Of a stretch of 49,460 nucleotides of DNA, positions 41,460-49,460 are shown piece after piece (the stretch's first letter is position 1; each line of letters begins with the position of its first letter). Origin of the DNA: Streptomyces sp. NRRL F-5727. GTDB taxonomy: Bacteria; Actinomycetota; Actinomycetes; Streptomycetales; Streptomycetaceae. The notes beneath the pieces were generated by a model. The model was not told where the DNA came from, did no database searches, and saw only the letters and a program-made list of their open reading frames with translations. The position numbers and the translations under genes were made by a program. Location: assembly GCF_000719555.1 (NCBI RefSeq), contig NZ_JOGX01000048.1:1-49460 (forward strand), in the 5' to 3' direction.

Positions 41460-42737
41460 ATGCGGCGTGGCATAGCGGCCACCGCGCTGGTCGCGGCCCT
41501 GGGCGTCACCCTGGCGGCGTGCGGCGGGAGCGACAGCGGTTCCACCGGCGGCTCGAAGAGCTCGGGCGAGCTCTCCGGCACCGTGACCTGGTGGGACACC
41601 TCCACGGTCGGCTCCGAGGACAAGGTCTTCAAGAAGCTCGCCGAGGGTTTCACCAAGAAGCACCCGAAGGTCACGGTCAAGTACGTGAACGTGCCCTTCG
41701 GTGAGGCGCAGAACAAGTTCAAGAACGCCGCGCAGTCCGGCTCCGGTGCCCCCGACGTGATCCGCTCCGAGGTCGCCTGGACCCCCGAGTTCGCCGACCT
41801 CGGCTACCTCGCCCCGCTGGACGGCACCCCCGCGCTGAAGAACCAGGACGACTTCCTGGCCCAGGCCGCCGCCTCCACCAAGTACAACGGCAAGACCTAC
41901 GCCGTCCCGCAGGTCATCGACTCCATGGGGCTCTTCTACAACAAGAAGATCTTCAAGGAGGCGGGCGTCGAGGCTCCGAAGAACATCGCCGAGCTGAAGA
42001 CCGTCGCCGCCAAGATCAAGGAGAAGACCGGCAAGACCGGCCTGTACCTCCGCGGCGACGACGCGTACTGGTTCCTCTCGTTCCTGTACGGCGAGGGCGG
42101 CAACATGGTCGACGCCGAGAACAAGACGATCACCATCGACAACGAGGCCGGCGTCAAGGCGTTCAAGACGGTCAAGGACCTCGTCGACTCGAAGGCCGCG
42201 ATCACCGACGCGACCAACGGCTGGGACAACATGCAGGCCGCCTTCAAGGACGGCAAGGTCGCGATGATGATCAACGGCCCGTGGGCGCTGGCCGACACGT
42301 ACGCCGGCAAGGAGTTCGCCGACAAGGCGAACCTCGGCATCGCCCCGGTCCCGGCCGGTTCCGCCGGCCAGGGCGCCCCGCAGGGCGGCCACAACCTCGC
42401 CGTCTACGCCGGCTCCAAGAACCTGGACGCCTCCTACGCCTTCGCCGAGTACATGTCCTCGGCCGAGTCCCAGGCCCAGGTCACCAAGGAGCTGAGCCTC
42501 CTCCCGACCCGCCAGTCCGTCTACCTGCAGTCGGAGGTCGCGGGCAACGAGAAGGTCGGCTTCTTCAAGCCGGCCGTCGAGAAGGCCGTCGAGCGCCCCT
42601 GGATCCCGGAGGGCGGCAGCCTCTTCGCGCCGCTGGTCACCGAGTACACCAAGGTCCTGACCGGCCAGACCACCCCGGAGAAGGGTGCGAAGACGGTCGG
42701 CGACGGCTACCGCAAGCTCCTGAAGGACTGGAAGTAA
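41460..42737 (+). CDS. malE: Maltose/maltodextrin ABC transporter substrate-binding lipoprotein
   Basis: The 425-residue product has a lipoprotein signal (MRRGIAATALVAALGVTLAAC, lipobox LAAC at ~20-23) and a type 1 extracellular solute-binding fold: VTWWDTSTVGSEDKVFKKL near the start, APDVIRSEVAWTPEFADLG, and KVAMMINGPWAL in the second lobe. It captures maltose or maltodextrins and passes them to MalF/MalG. ATG 41460 follows gaaggag. A longer open frame to 41319 is rejected because it removes the signal peptide from the N-terminus. First gene of malEFG-aglA-lacI. The ATPase (MsiK in Streptomyces) is encoded elsewhere. Confidence 0.95.
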   Translation: MRRGIAATALVAALGVTLAACGGSDSGSTGGSKSSGELSGTVTWWDTSTVGSEDKVFKKLAEGFTKKHPKVTVKYVNVPFGEAQNKFKNAAQSGSGAPDVIRSEVAWTPEFADLGYLAPLDGTPALKNQDDFLAQAAASTKYNGKTYAVPQVIDSMGLFYNKKIFKEAGVEAPKNIAELKTVAAKIKEKTGKTGLYLRGDDAYWFLSFLYGEGGNMVDAENKTITIDNEAGVKAFKTVKDLVDSKAAITDATNGWDNMQAAFKDGKVAMMINGPWALADTYAGKEFADKANLGIAPVPAGSAGQGAPQGGHNLAVYAGSKNLDASYAFAEYMSSAESQAQVTKELSLLPTRQSVYLQSEVAGNEKVGFFKPAVEKAVERPWIPEGGSLFAPLVTEYTKVLTGQTTPEKGAKTVGDGYRKLLKDWK

Positions 42738-42756
42738 GAGGAAGGCTGACCGGCTG

Positions 42757-43770
42757 ATGGCTGTGGACACTCCCAGCCAGTCGGTGGCGAAGGCCGCGGG
42801 CGACCACGTCGCCCGCGGCCGGAGCCGCGGGACTGGACCGAAGCGGCGGGCACCGAAGCGCTCCCTCGCCACCCACTGGTACGCCTGGGCGATGGTCGCG
42901 CCCGTGGTGATCGTGATCGCCGTGATCATCGGTTACCCCCTGGGTCGCGGCATCTACCTGTCGCTGACCGACGCCAACGAGCGCAACGTCGCGCGCAGCA
43001 TCGGCGTCAACGAGATCCCGGCCACCTACGAGTTCGTCGGCCTCGACAACTACGTCGACGCGATCACCGGCAGCCAGTTCCTCGCCACCCTGGGCTGGAC
43101 GGTCGTCTGGACCGTCTCCTGCGTGGCGATCACGTTCGCCCTCGGTCTGGCCCTGGCGAACATCCTCAACCGGAAGATCGCCGGCCGCTCCTTCTACCGG
43201 ATGATGCTGATCCTGCCCTGGGCGGTCCCCGGCTTCGTCTCGGTCTTCGCCTGGCGCTTCCTCTACGACGAGCGTCGCGGCATGCTCAACCAGATCCTCT
43301 CCGGCGTCGGCCTCGACGCCGTCCCGTGGCTGAACGACCCGCTGATCGCCAAGGTCTCCGTCATCGCGGTCAACGTCTGGCTCGGCGTCCCGTTCATGAT
43401 GGTGGCCCTCCTCGGCGGGCTCCAGTCCATCCCCGGCGAGCTCTACGAGGCCGCCGAGATGGACGGCGCCAACGCCTGGCAGCGCTTCCGGCACATCACC
43501 ATGCCGGGGCTGCGGTCCGTCTCCACGACGGTGGTCCTCCTCTCCACCATCTGGACCTTCAACATGTTCCCGGTGATCTTCCTGCTCACCCGGGGCGGAC
43601 CGGGCGAGGCGACGCAGATCCTCGTCACCCAGGCGTACAAGTTCTCCTTCGAGATCAGCCCGCGCGACTTCGCCCAGTCGTCCACCTGGGGCGTCCTGAT
43701 CCTGGTGATCCTGATGATCTTCGCCGCGTTCTACCGGCGTGTCCTCCGCAAGCAGGGAGAAGTCTGGTGA
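42757..43770 (+). CDS. malF: Maltose/maltodextrin ABC transporter permease MalF
   Basis: The 337-residue product has a basic head of about 45 residues and six membrane segments. The EAA loop, which docks the ATPase, reads YEAAEMDGANAWQRFRHITM (~230). The long loop between TM1 and TM2 is shorter than in E. coli MalF, as usual in Gram-positives. It pairs with MalG, and its stop overlaps the malG start by 4 bases. Confidence 0.94.
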   Translation: MAVDTPSQSVAKAAGDHVARGRSRGTGPKRRAPKRSLATHWYAWAMVAPVVIVIAVIIGYPLGRGIYLSLTDANERNVARSIGVNEIPATYEFVGLDNYVDAITGSQFLATLGWTVVWTVSCVAITFALGLALANILNRKIAGRSFYRMMLILPWAVPGFVSVFAWRFLYDERRGMLNQILSGVGLDAVPWLNDPLIAKVSVIAVNVWLGVPFMMVALLGGLQSIPGELYEAAEMDGANAWQRFRHITMPGLRSVSTTVVLLSTIWTFNMFPVIFLLTRGGPGEATQILVTQAYKFSFEISPRDFAQSSTWGVLILVILMIFAAFYRRVLRKQGEVW

Positions 43771-44636
43771 CCGCCACGACCCCCACCGCCCGGACCATGA
43801 ACGCCCCGGTCCGCGGCCGCCGCTCGCCGCTCTCCTCCGCGGCGCTGCACCTCACCCTGATCGTCGCCTCCGTGATCGCCGTCTTCCCGGTGCTCTGGGT
43901 CCTGCTGACCTCGCTCAAGCCGGCGAAGTACGCGAGCACCACGGACTTCTTCAAGGAGACGACGTTCGAGAACTACACGAACCTGCTGCGGGACACCCCG
44001 TTCCTCACCTGGTTCGGCAACTCGCTCCTCGTCGCCGCGCTCACCACCGTCGTCGGCGTCTTCATCTCCGCCACCACCGGCTACGCGGTCAGCCGCTTCC
44101 GCTTCCCCGGCAAGCGCGGAATCATGTGGACCCTGCTCGTCACCCAGATGTTCCCGGTCGCCGTCCTCATCGTGCCGATCTACAACATCATGTCGTCGAT
44201 GGGCCTGCTCAACGAGCCGGCCGGCCTGGTCATCACCTACCTGACCATCGCCGTCCCGTTCTGCGCCTGGATGATGAAGGGCTTCTTCGACGGCATCCCG
44301 CGCGAGATCGACGAGTCGGGATACGTCGACGGGCTCACCCCCTTCGGCACCTTCTGGCGGCTGATCCTGCCGCTCGCCAAGCCGGGCATCGCCGTGACCG
44401 CCTTCTACTCCTTCATCACCGCCTGGGGCGAGGTCGCCTACGCCTCCGCCTTCATGGTCGGCGACGAGAACCTGACGCTCGCCGGCGGTCTGCAGAAGTT
44501 CGTCAACCAGTACGGGGCCCAGTGGGGCCCGATGACGGCGGCCTCCGTCCTCATCGCCATCCCCGCGGCCCTGGTGTTCCTCTTCGCCCAGCGCCACCTC
44601 GTCACCGGCATGTCCGCCGGTGCCGTCAAGGGCTGA
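43767..44636 (+). CDS. malG: Maltose/maltodextrin ABC transporter permease MalG
   Basis: The 289-residue product has six membrane segments and an EAA loop DESGYVDGLTPFGTFWRLIL (~190). Its last residues (QRHLVTGMSAGAVKG) are typical of MalG, in which the tail reaches the binding site. GTG 43767 overlaps the malF stop (GTGA); a longer open frame in the same phase is shadow coding of malF. Confidence 0.94.
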   Translation: MTATTPTARTMNAPVRGRRSPLSSAALHLTLIVASVIAVFPVLWVLLTSLKPAKYASTTDFFKETTFENYTNLLRDTPFLTWFGNSLLVAALTTVVGVFISATTGYAVSRFRFPGKRGIMWTLLVTQMFPVAVLIVPIYNIMSSMGLLNEPAGLVITYLTIAVPFCAWMMKGFFDGIPREIDESGYVDGLTPFGTFWRLILPLAKPGIAVTAFYSFITAWGEVAYASAFMVGDENLTLAGGLQKFVNQYGAQWGPMTAASVLIAIPAALVFLFAQRHLVTGMSAGAVKG

Positions 44637-44686
44637 CGGCCCTGAGCACCGAACCCGTACGCCCCTCCTTACCTCCCAGGGAAGAC

Positions 44687-46351
44687 ATGACCCAGCATCT
44701 CGCCGCCCCCGCCGCCGCCTCCACCACCGGCACCGACACGGGCTGGTGGAGAGAAGCGGTGATCTACCAGGTCTACCCGCGCAGCTTCGCCGACGGCAAC
44801 GGCGACGGCATGGGCGACCTGGTGGGCATCCGCAGCCGGCTCCCGTACCTCAAGGAGCTCGGCGTCGACGCCGTCTGGCTCTCCCCCTTCTACGCCTCCC
44901 CGCAGGCCGACGCCGGGTACGACGTCGCCGACTACCGGGCCATCGACCCGATGTTCGGCTCGCTGCTCGACGCCGACGCCCTGATCCGCGAGGCCCACGA
45001 CCTGGGCCTGCGCATCATCGTCGACCTGGTCCCGAACCACTCCTCCGACCAGCACGAGTGGTTCCAGCGCGCCCTGCGCGAGGGCCCCGGCTCCCCGCTC
45101 CGCGAGCGCTACCACTTCCGTCCCGGCAAGGGCGAGAACGGCGAACTCCCGCCCAACGACTGGGAGTCCATCTTCGGCGGCCCCGCCTGGACCCGGGTGG
45201 AGGACGGCGAGTGGTACCTGCACCTCTTCGCGCCCGAGCAGCCCGACTTCAACTGGGAACACCCCGCCGTCCGCGACGAGTTCCGCTCGATCCTGCGCTT
45301 CTGGCTCGACATGGGCGTCGACGGCTTCCGCGTCGACGTCGCCCACGGCCTGGTCAAGGCCGCCGGCCTGCCCGACATCGGCGCCCACGACCAGCTGAAG
45401 CTGCTCGGCAACGACGTCATGCCCTTCTTCGACCAGGACGGCGTGCACGAGATCTACCGCTCCTGGCGCCAGATCCTCGCCGAGTACGACGGCGAGCGCG
45501 TCCTCGTCGCCGAGGCGTGGACCCCGACCGTCGACCGCACCGCCAACTACGTGCGCGCCGACGAGATGCACCAGGCGTTCAACTTCCAGTACCTGGGCAC
45601 CCACTGGGACGCGGCGGAACTGCGCACCGTGATCGACGCCTCGCTGGAGGCGATGCGCACCGTCGGCGCCCCCACCACCTGGGTGCTCTCCAACCACGAC
45701 GTCACCCGGCACGCCACCCGCTTCGCCAACCCGGCGGGCCTCGGCACCCAGCTGCGCACCCCCGGCGACCGCGAACTCGGTCTGCGCCGGGCCCGCGCCG
45801 CGACCCTGCTGATGCTGGCGCTGCCCGGCTCCGCGTACGTCTACCAGGGCGAGGAGCTCGGCCTCCCGGACGTCACCGACCTGCCCGACGAGGTCCGCCA
45901 GGACCCGTCCTTCTGGCGGGCCAGCGGCCAGGACGGCTACCGCGACGGCTGCCGGGTGCCGATCCCGTGGACCGTCGAGGGCTCCTCGTACGGCTTCGGC
46001 GACGGCGGCTCCTGGCTGCCGCAGCCGGCCGCCTGGGGCGGGCTGAGCGTCGAGGCGCAGACCGGCGACCCCGGTTCCACCCTGGAGCTGTACCGCAGCG
46101 CGCTCGCCGTACGGCGCGAGCGCCCCGAACTCGGTGCGGGCGAGGCCGTGGAGTGGCTGGAGGCACCCGAGGGTGTGCTCTCCTTCCGCCGCGACGGCTT
46201 CGTCTGCACCGCCAACACCACCGGCCGGGCCATCACCGTCCCGCTGCCCGGCCGGTATCTGCTCGGCAACGACGAGGTCCGCGTCGTCTCCGCCGATGGC
46301 GAGGACACCGCGGAGATCCCCGCCGACACCACCGTCTGGTGGGCGGTGTGA
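44687..46351 (+). CDS. aglA: Alpha-glucosidase (GH13)
   Basis: The 554-residue product is a cytoplasmic GH13 enzyme (no signal peptide) that would split imported maltodextrins to glucose. Seen are VYPRSFADGNGDGMGDL, IVDLVPNHSS, the nucleophile in DGFRVDVAHG (~210), the acid/base Glu in VLVAEAWTP, and the third Asp in LSNHDVTRH (~330). It lacks insertions typical of oligo-1,6-glucosidase domains, so alpha-1,4 action is likely. ATG 44687 follows agggaag. It is the fourth gene of the operon; its stop overlaps the second lacI start (GTGA). Confidence 0.92.
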   Translation: MTQHLAAPAAASTTGTDTGWWREAVIYQVYPRSFADGNGDGMGDLVGIRSRLPYLKELGVDAVWLSPFYASPQADAGYDVADYRAIDPMFGSLLDADALIREAHDLGLRIIVDLVPNHSSDQHEWFQRALREGPGSPLRERYHFRPGKGENGELPPNDWESIFGGPAWTRVEDGEWYLHLFAPEQPDFNWEHPAVRDEFRSILRFWLDMGVDGFRVDVAHGLVKAAGLPDIGAHDQLKLLGNDVMPFFDQDGVHEIYRSWRQILAEYDGERVLVAEAWTPTVDRTANYVRADEMHQAFNFQYLGTHWDAAELRTVIDASLEAMRTVGAPTTWVLSNHDVTRHATRFANPAGLGTQLRTPGDRELGLRRARAATLLMLALPGSAYVYQGEELGLPDVTDLPDEVRQDPSFWRASGQDGYRDGCRVPIPWTVEGSSYGFGDGGSWLPQPAAWGGLSVEAQTGDPGSTLELYRSALAVRRERPELGAGEAVEWLEAPEGVLSFRRDGFVCTANTTGRAITVPLPGRYLLGNDEVRVVSADGEDTAEIPADTTVWWAV

Positions 46352-47406
46352 CGATCCCCCCGCCGCGGGGCACCGGCAACGGCGCCCCGCGGCTCGCGGA
46401 CATCGCGGCCCAGTCCGGAGTCAGCGAGGCCACCGTCAGCCGCGTCCTCAACGGCAAGGCGGGGGTGGCCGGCGCGACCCGGCACAAGGTGCTCGCCGCG
46501 CTCGACGTGCTCGGCTACGAGCGCCCGGTGCGGCTCCGGCGCCGCAGCGCGGGTCTGGTCGGGCTCGTGGTGCCCGAGCTGACCAACCCGATCTTCCCGG
46601 CCTTCGCGCAGGTCGTCGAACAGGTCCTGGCCGGGCACGGCTACACGCCCGTGCTCTGCACCCAGATGCCCGGCGGCGCCACCGAGGACGAGCTGGTCGA
46701 CCAGCTGGTCGAGCGCGGGGTGGCCGGCATCGTCTTCCTCTCCGGGCTGCACGCGGACGCCTCCGCCGACCCGGCGCGGTACGCCCGGCTGACCGAGCGG
46801 GGGGTGCCGTACGTCCTCATCAACGGCTACCACGAGCGGATCGACGCCACCTTCGTCTCCCCGGACGACCGGGCCGCGGCCCGGATGGCCGTGCGGCACC
46901 TGGCCGAGCTCGGGCACGAGCGGATCGGCCTCGCCACCGGCCCCACCCGGTACGTGCCCTCGCGCCGCAAGGCGGAGGGCTTCGCCGCCGAGCTGTACGA
47001 GATGCTGGGCATCGAGCGGGCGGACGCCGAACGCTTCGTGCGGCCCACCCTGTTCGGCGTCGAGGGCGGGCACGCGGCCGCCGAGATCCTGCTCGACCAG
47101 GGCTGTACGGGCATCGTCTGCGGCTCCGACCTGATGGCGCTCGGCGTCGTCCGGGCGGCCCGCGCCCGCGGCCTCGACGTGCCCGGGGACGTCTCCGTCG
47201 TCGGCTTCGACGACTCCCCGCTGATCGCCTTCACCGACCCGCCGCTGACCACCGTGCGCCAGCCCGTGCAGGCCATGGCGACGGCGGCCGTCGGCGCGCT
47301 CCTGGAGGAGATCGAGGGCAGCCCCGTGCAGCGCACGGAGTTCGTCTTCCAGCCGGAGCTCGTCGTGCGCGGGTCCACCGCGCAGCCGCCGCAACGCCTT
47401 GCGTAA
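46348..47406 (+). CDS. LacI family regulator, MalR paralogue
   Basis: The 352-residue product is very close to MalR: from RLADIAAQ to RSAGLVGL, 53 of 59 residues agree by eye, including the whole recognition helix and the hinge. It has a ten-residue extra head (VTIPPPRGTG). GTG 46348 overlaps the aglA stop, so it is made with the operon it may repress. It probably shares MalR's operator and could fine-tune or replace it, for example with another sugar signal, since the ligand domains differ more. Two CTTGC half-sites lie at and after its own stop. Confidence 0.9.
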   Translation: MTIPPPRGTGNGAPRLADIAAQSGVSEATVSRVLNGKAGVAGATRHKVLAALDVLGYERPVRLRRRSAGLVGLVVPELTNPIFPAFAQVVEQVLAGHGYTPVLCTQMPGGATEDELVDQLVERGVAGIVFLSGLHADASADPARYARLTERGVPYVLINGYHERIDATFVSPDDRAAARMAVRHLAELGHERIGLATGPTRYVPSRRKAEGFAAELYEMLGIERADAERFVRPTLFGVEGGHAAAEILLDQGCTGIVCGSDLMALGVVRAARARGLDVPGDVSVVGFDDSPLIAFTDPPLTTVRQPVQAMATAAVGALLEEIEGSPVQRTEFVFQPELVVRGSTAQPPQRLA

Positions 47407-47420
47407 TCCCTTGCGAAGGG
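47397..47420 (+). promoter_or_regulatory. MalR-type half-sites between lacI paralogue and amylase gene
   Basis: CTTGC at 47398-47402 and 47410-47414, 12 bases apart, the same spacing as the GCAAG pair before malR. The second lies in the palindrome cccttgcgaaggg (47408-47420). Confidence 0.6.
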
Positions 47421-47433
47421 CGTGCCGGAAGTC

Positions 47434-47462
47434 TTGACCGCACGCCTGTACGCCCCTACGGT
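47434..47462 (+). promoter_or_regulatory. Vegetative promoter of the alpha-amylase gene
   Basis: TTGACC (47434-47439) and TACGGT (47457-47462) with a 17-base spacer fit a sigma-HrdB-type promoter. The expected start is near 47469, just before the operator-like repeats. Confidence 0.6.
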
Positions 47463-47476
47463 CGCGGCTGAAAACA

Positions 47477-47504
47477 GTTGCTGAGAGTTTCGGCAACTTC
47501 TTGC
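47477..47504 (+). promoter_or_regulatory. Operator-like repeat after the amylase promoter
   Basis: gttgc (47477-47481) and gcaac (47493-47497) are inverted arms, followed by CTTGC (47500-47504). Binding here would block RNA polymerase leaving the promoter. Confidence 0.5.
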
Positions 47505-47547
47505 GAACAGCTCTCGCACGCGACAGGGACGTCGTACAGGAGGAAGC

Positions 47548-49263
47548 ATGGCAAGAAAGACCGTGGCCGCTGCACTCGCCCTCGTGGCGGGAGCCGCTGC
47601 GGCCGTCACGGTGAACGCCCCGGCCCAGGCCACCCCGCCGGGGACGAAGGACGTCACCGCGGTGATGTTCGAGTGGAACTTCGCCTCGGTGGCCCGGGAG
47701 TGCACCGACCGCCTGGGCCCGGCCGGCTACGGCTACGTGCAGGTCTCCCCGCCCCAGGAGCACCTCCAGGGCGGCCAGTGGTGGACCTCGTACCAGCCCG
47801 TCAGCTACAAGATCGCCGGCCGGCTCGGGGACCGCACCGCCTTCAAGAACATGATCGACACCTGCCACGCGGCCGGTGTGAAGGTGGTCGCGGACTCCGT
47901 CATCAACCACATGGCGAACGGCTCCGGCACCGGAACGGGCGGGACCCCGTTCTCCAAGTACGACTACCCGGGCCTCTACTCCGGCTCCGACATGGACGAC
48001 TGCCGGTCCGCGATCTCCAACTACCAGGACCGGGCGAACGTCCAGAACTGCGAACTGGTCCAGCTCCCCGACCTCGACACCGGCGAGGAGTACGTCCGCG
48101 GGAAGATAGCCGGCTACCTCAACGACCTCCTGTCGCTGGGCGTCGACGGCTTCCGCGTCGACGCCGCCAAGCACATGCCGGCCGCCGACCTCGCCGCCGT
48201 CAAGGCCAAGCTGACCAACCCGAACGCCTACTGGAAGCTGGAGGCCATCCACGGCGCCGGCGAGGCCGTCTCCCCGAGCGAGTACCTCGGCAGCGGCGAC
48301 GTCCAGGAGTTCCGCTACGCCCGCGACCTCAAGCGGGTCCTCCAGAACGAGAAGCTCGCCTACCTGAAGAACTTCGGCGAGGCGTGGGGCTACATGCCCT
48401 CCGGCCAGTCCGGCGTCTTCGTCGACAACCACGACACCGAGCGCGGCGGCGACACCCTCAGCTACAAGGACGGCGCGAACTACACCCTCGCCTCCGTCTT
48501 CATGCTCGCCTGGCCCTACGGCTCCCCGGACGTCCACTCCGGCTACGAGTGGACCGACAAGGACGCCGGCCCGCCGAACGGCGGCCGGGTGAACGCCTGC
48601 TACGCCGACGGCTGGAAGTGCCAGCACGCCTGGCGCGAGATCTCCTCCATGGTCGCCTTCCGCAACACCGCCCGCGGCGAGGCCGTCTCGAACTGGTGGG
48701 ACAACGGCAACAACGCCATCGCGTTCGGCCGCGGCTCCAAGGCGTACGTGGCGATCAACCACGAGTCCTCCGCCCTCTCCCGCACCTTCCAGACCTCCCT
48801 CCCGGCCGGCACCTACTGCGACGTGCAGTCGAACACCGCCGTGACGGTCAACGCCTCCGGCCAGTTCACCGCCACCCTCGGCGCCAACACCGCCCTCGCC
48901 CTGCACACCGGGGCCATGAGCTGCGGCGGCGGCACCACCCCCACCACCGCGCCGACCACGCCCCCCGCCACCAGCGGCGCCTCCTTCAACGTCACCGCCA
49001 CCACGGTGACCGGCCAGAACATCTACGTCGTCGGCAACCGCGCCGAGCTCGGCAACTGGGCCCCCGCCGCCGCCCTCAAGCTCGACCCGGCCACCTACCC
49101 CGTGTGGAAGCTGGCCGTGAACCTGCCCGCCGGAACGGCCTTCGAGTACAAGTACATCCGCAAGGACGCGGCCGGGAACGTCACCTGGGAGTCCGGCGCC
49201 AACCGCACCGCGACCGTCCCCGCCTCCGGCCAGGTCGTCCTGAACGACACCTTCCGCAGCTGA
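47548..49263 (+). CDS. Secreted alpha-amylase with CBM20 starch-binding domain
   Basis: The 571-residue product has a signal peptide (residues 1-29, ending in PAQA) and a GH13 catalytic domain: [26 protein letters not shown], nucleophile in [11 protein letters not shown] (~205), acid/base Glu in [11 protein letters not shown] (~230) and [10 protein letters not shown] (~295). A Thr/Pro linker (~460-475) leads to a C-terminal CBM20 domain ([19 protein letters not shown]... to the end). This is the usual extracellular Streptomyces amylase, releasing maltose and maltodextrins for MalEFG. ATG 47548 follows aggaag. It lies within the MalR-type operator region. Confidence 0.95.
   Translation: MARKTVAAALALVAGAAAAVTVNAPAQATPPGTKDVTAVMFEWNFASVARECTDRLGPAGYGYVQVSPPQEHLQGGQWWTSYQPVSYKIAGRLGDRTAFKNMIDTCHAAGVKVVADSVINHMANGSGTGTGGTPFSKYDYPGLYSGSDMDDCRSAISNYQDRANVQNCELVQLPDLDTGEEYVRGKIAGYLNDLLSLGVDGFRVDAAKHMPAADLAAVKAKLTNPNAYWKLEAIHGAGEAVSPSEYLGSGDVQEFRYARDLKRVLQNEKLAYLKNFGEAWGYMPSGQSGVFVDNHDTERGGDTLSYKDGANYTLASVFMLAWPYGSPDVHSGYEWTDKDAGPPNGGRVNACYADGWKCQHAWREISSMVAFRNTARGEAVSNWWDNGNNAIAFGRGSKAYVAINHESSALSRTFQTSLPAGTYCDVQSNTAVTVNASGQFTATLGANTALALHTGAMSCGGGTTPTTAPTTPPATSGASFNVTATTVTGQNIYVVGNRAELGNWAPAAALKLDPATYPVWKLAVNLPAGTAFEYKYIRKDAAGNVTWESGANRTATVPASGQVVLNDTFRS
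48963..49001 (+). repeat. First copy of 39-base exact repeat
   Basis: These 39 bases at the start of the amylase CBM20 domain occur again, in the same codon phase, at the window's end (49422-49460). Confidence 0.9.
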
Positions 49264-49303
49264 GCCGAGCTGCCTGAGCCGAGCCGAGCCTCCTCCCTCC
49301 GCA

Positions 49304-49327
49304 GGGCCGCCCCGACCGGGGCGGCCC
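49304..49327 (+). terminator. Terminator after the amylase gene
   Basis: gggccgcccc (49304-49313) and ggggcggccc (49318-49327) form a perfect 10-bp stem with a 4-base loop, followed by ccctcttccc. Confidence 0.8.
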
Positions 49328-49356
49328 CCTCTTCCCGTACCTCCAGGGAGCACCCC

Positions 49357-49460
49357 GTGATACCCAAGAGAACGGCCGTGGCGCTCGCCGCCGCCCTGTG
49401 CGCGGCCCTCGTGCCCGCCCTCCCCGCCACCAGCGGCGCCTCCTTCAACGTCACCGCCAC
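49357..49460 (+). CDS. Start of a secreted protein gene (truncated by the window)
   Basis: GTG 49357 behind ccagggag begins VIPKRTAVALAAALCAALVP, a clear signal peptide, followed by [14 protein letters not shown]. From the context the first 22 residues recall the signal peptide of Streptomyces pullulanases that follow an amylase gene. The part after ALPAT is identical to the amylase CBM20 entry (39 bases). Either a CBM20-type domain directly follows the signal peptide or the end of the sequence is misjoined. Confidence 0.6.
   Translation, partial: MIPKRTAVALAAALCAALVPALPATSGASFNVTA
49422..49460 (+). repeat. Second copy of 39-base exact repeat at the window end
   Basis: Identical to 48963-49001; the preceding base differs (t here, c there), and the repeat runs off the window. 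Confidence 0.9.

Noticed and set aside
45937..49353. Long minus-strand open frame opposite lacI and the amylase gene
   Set aside because: Mirror of two well-supported genes, with no start context or recognisable domain.

Overview
The window is high-GC actinobacterial DNA that I read as a Streptomyces chromosome arm-core segment. The reasons are the strong third-position GC bias, frequent GTG starts, GTGA/ATGA stop-start overlaps, and the protein content (LAxTG surface protein, AfsR-like regulator, DrrAB-type ABC exporter, ECF41-type sigma factor, MalR-controlled malEFG-aglA). From memory, the order panB ... nadE ... glnA2 ... glnE ... malR/malEFG/aglA matches the S. coelicolor region around SCO2228-SCO2260. 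No tRNA, rRNA, CRISPR array, transposase or phage gene was found.

Left part (1-7.5 kb): the end of an HtaA-type heme-binding surface protein; a PhzF-like protein; a heme oxygenase behind a palindromic iron box (together a heme-iron acquisition set); type I methionine aminopeptidase; a small conserved protein; an MFS exporter; a conserved protein of unknown function; npdG (F420H2:NADP oxidoreductase); a tiny membrane protein; and an M50-type membrane protease. From 7.5 to 12.8 kb come a 1108-residue AfsR-like regulator with an internal block of foreign-looking codon usage, and a DrrAB-like ABC exporter.

Middle part (12.9-25.3 kb): panB; a DHA2-family drug exporter with its downstream TetR regulator; a membrane-anchored endonuclease/exonuclease/phosphatase-fold protein; a second MFS exporter; glutamine-dependent NAD synthetase; a small membrane-protein gene that seems to carry two compensating frameshifts; a DUF998 protein and an alpha/beta hydrolase; a CBS-pair protein; and a three-gene operon encoding a secreted protein of unknown function, a DUF3105 protein and a DUF305 protein.

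Right part (25.3-49.5 kb): glnA2 and glnE, which adjoin each other in mycobacteria, are here separated by about 6 kb holding a GNAT, a VOC protein, a P450 pair and a secreted PIG-L deacetylase. The first P450 lacks the ExxR arginine and the usual glycine after the heme cysteine. Then come an ECF41-type sigma factor with fused C-terminal domain, an FAD/NAD oxidoreductase, an NADP-binding reductase and a PAP2 membrane phosphatase. The window ends in a complete maltodextrin regulon: malR facing malE-malF-malG-aglA, a second near-identical LacI regulator closing that operon, and a secreted alpha-amylase with a starch-binding domain. CTTGC/GCAAG half-sites recur in the malR-malE and lacI-amylase gaps, so one operator system probably controls starch breakdown outside the cell, maltodextrin uptake and intracellular hydrolysis. 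The last 104 bases start another secreted protein gene, whose end repeats 39 bases of the amylase starch-binding domain exactly.
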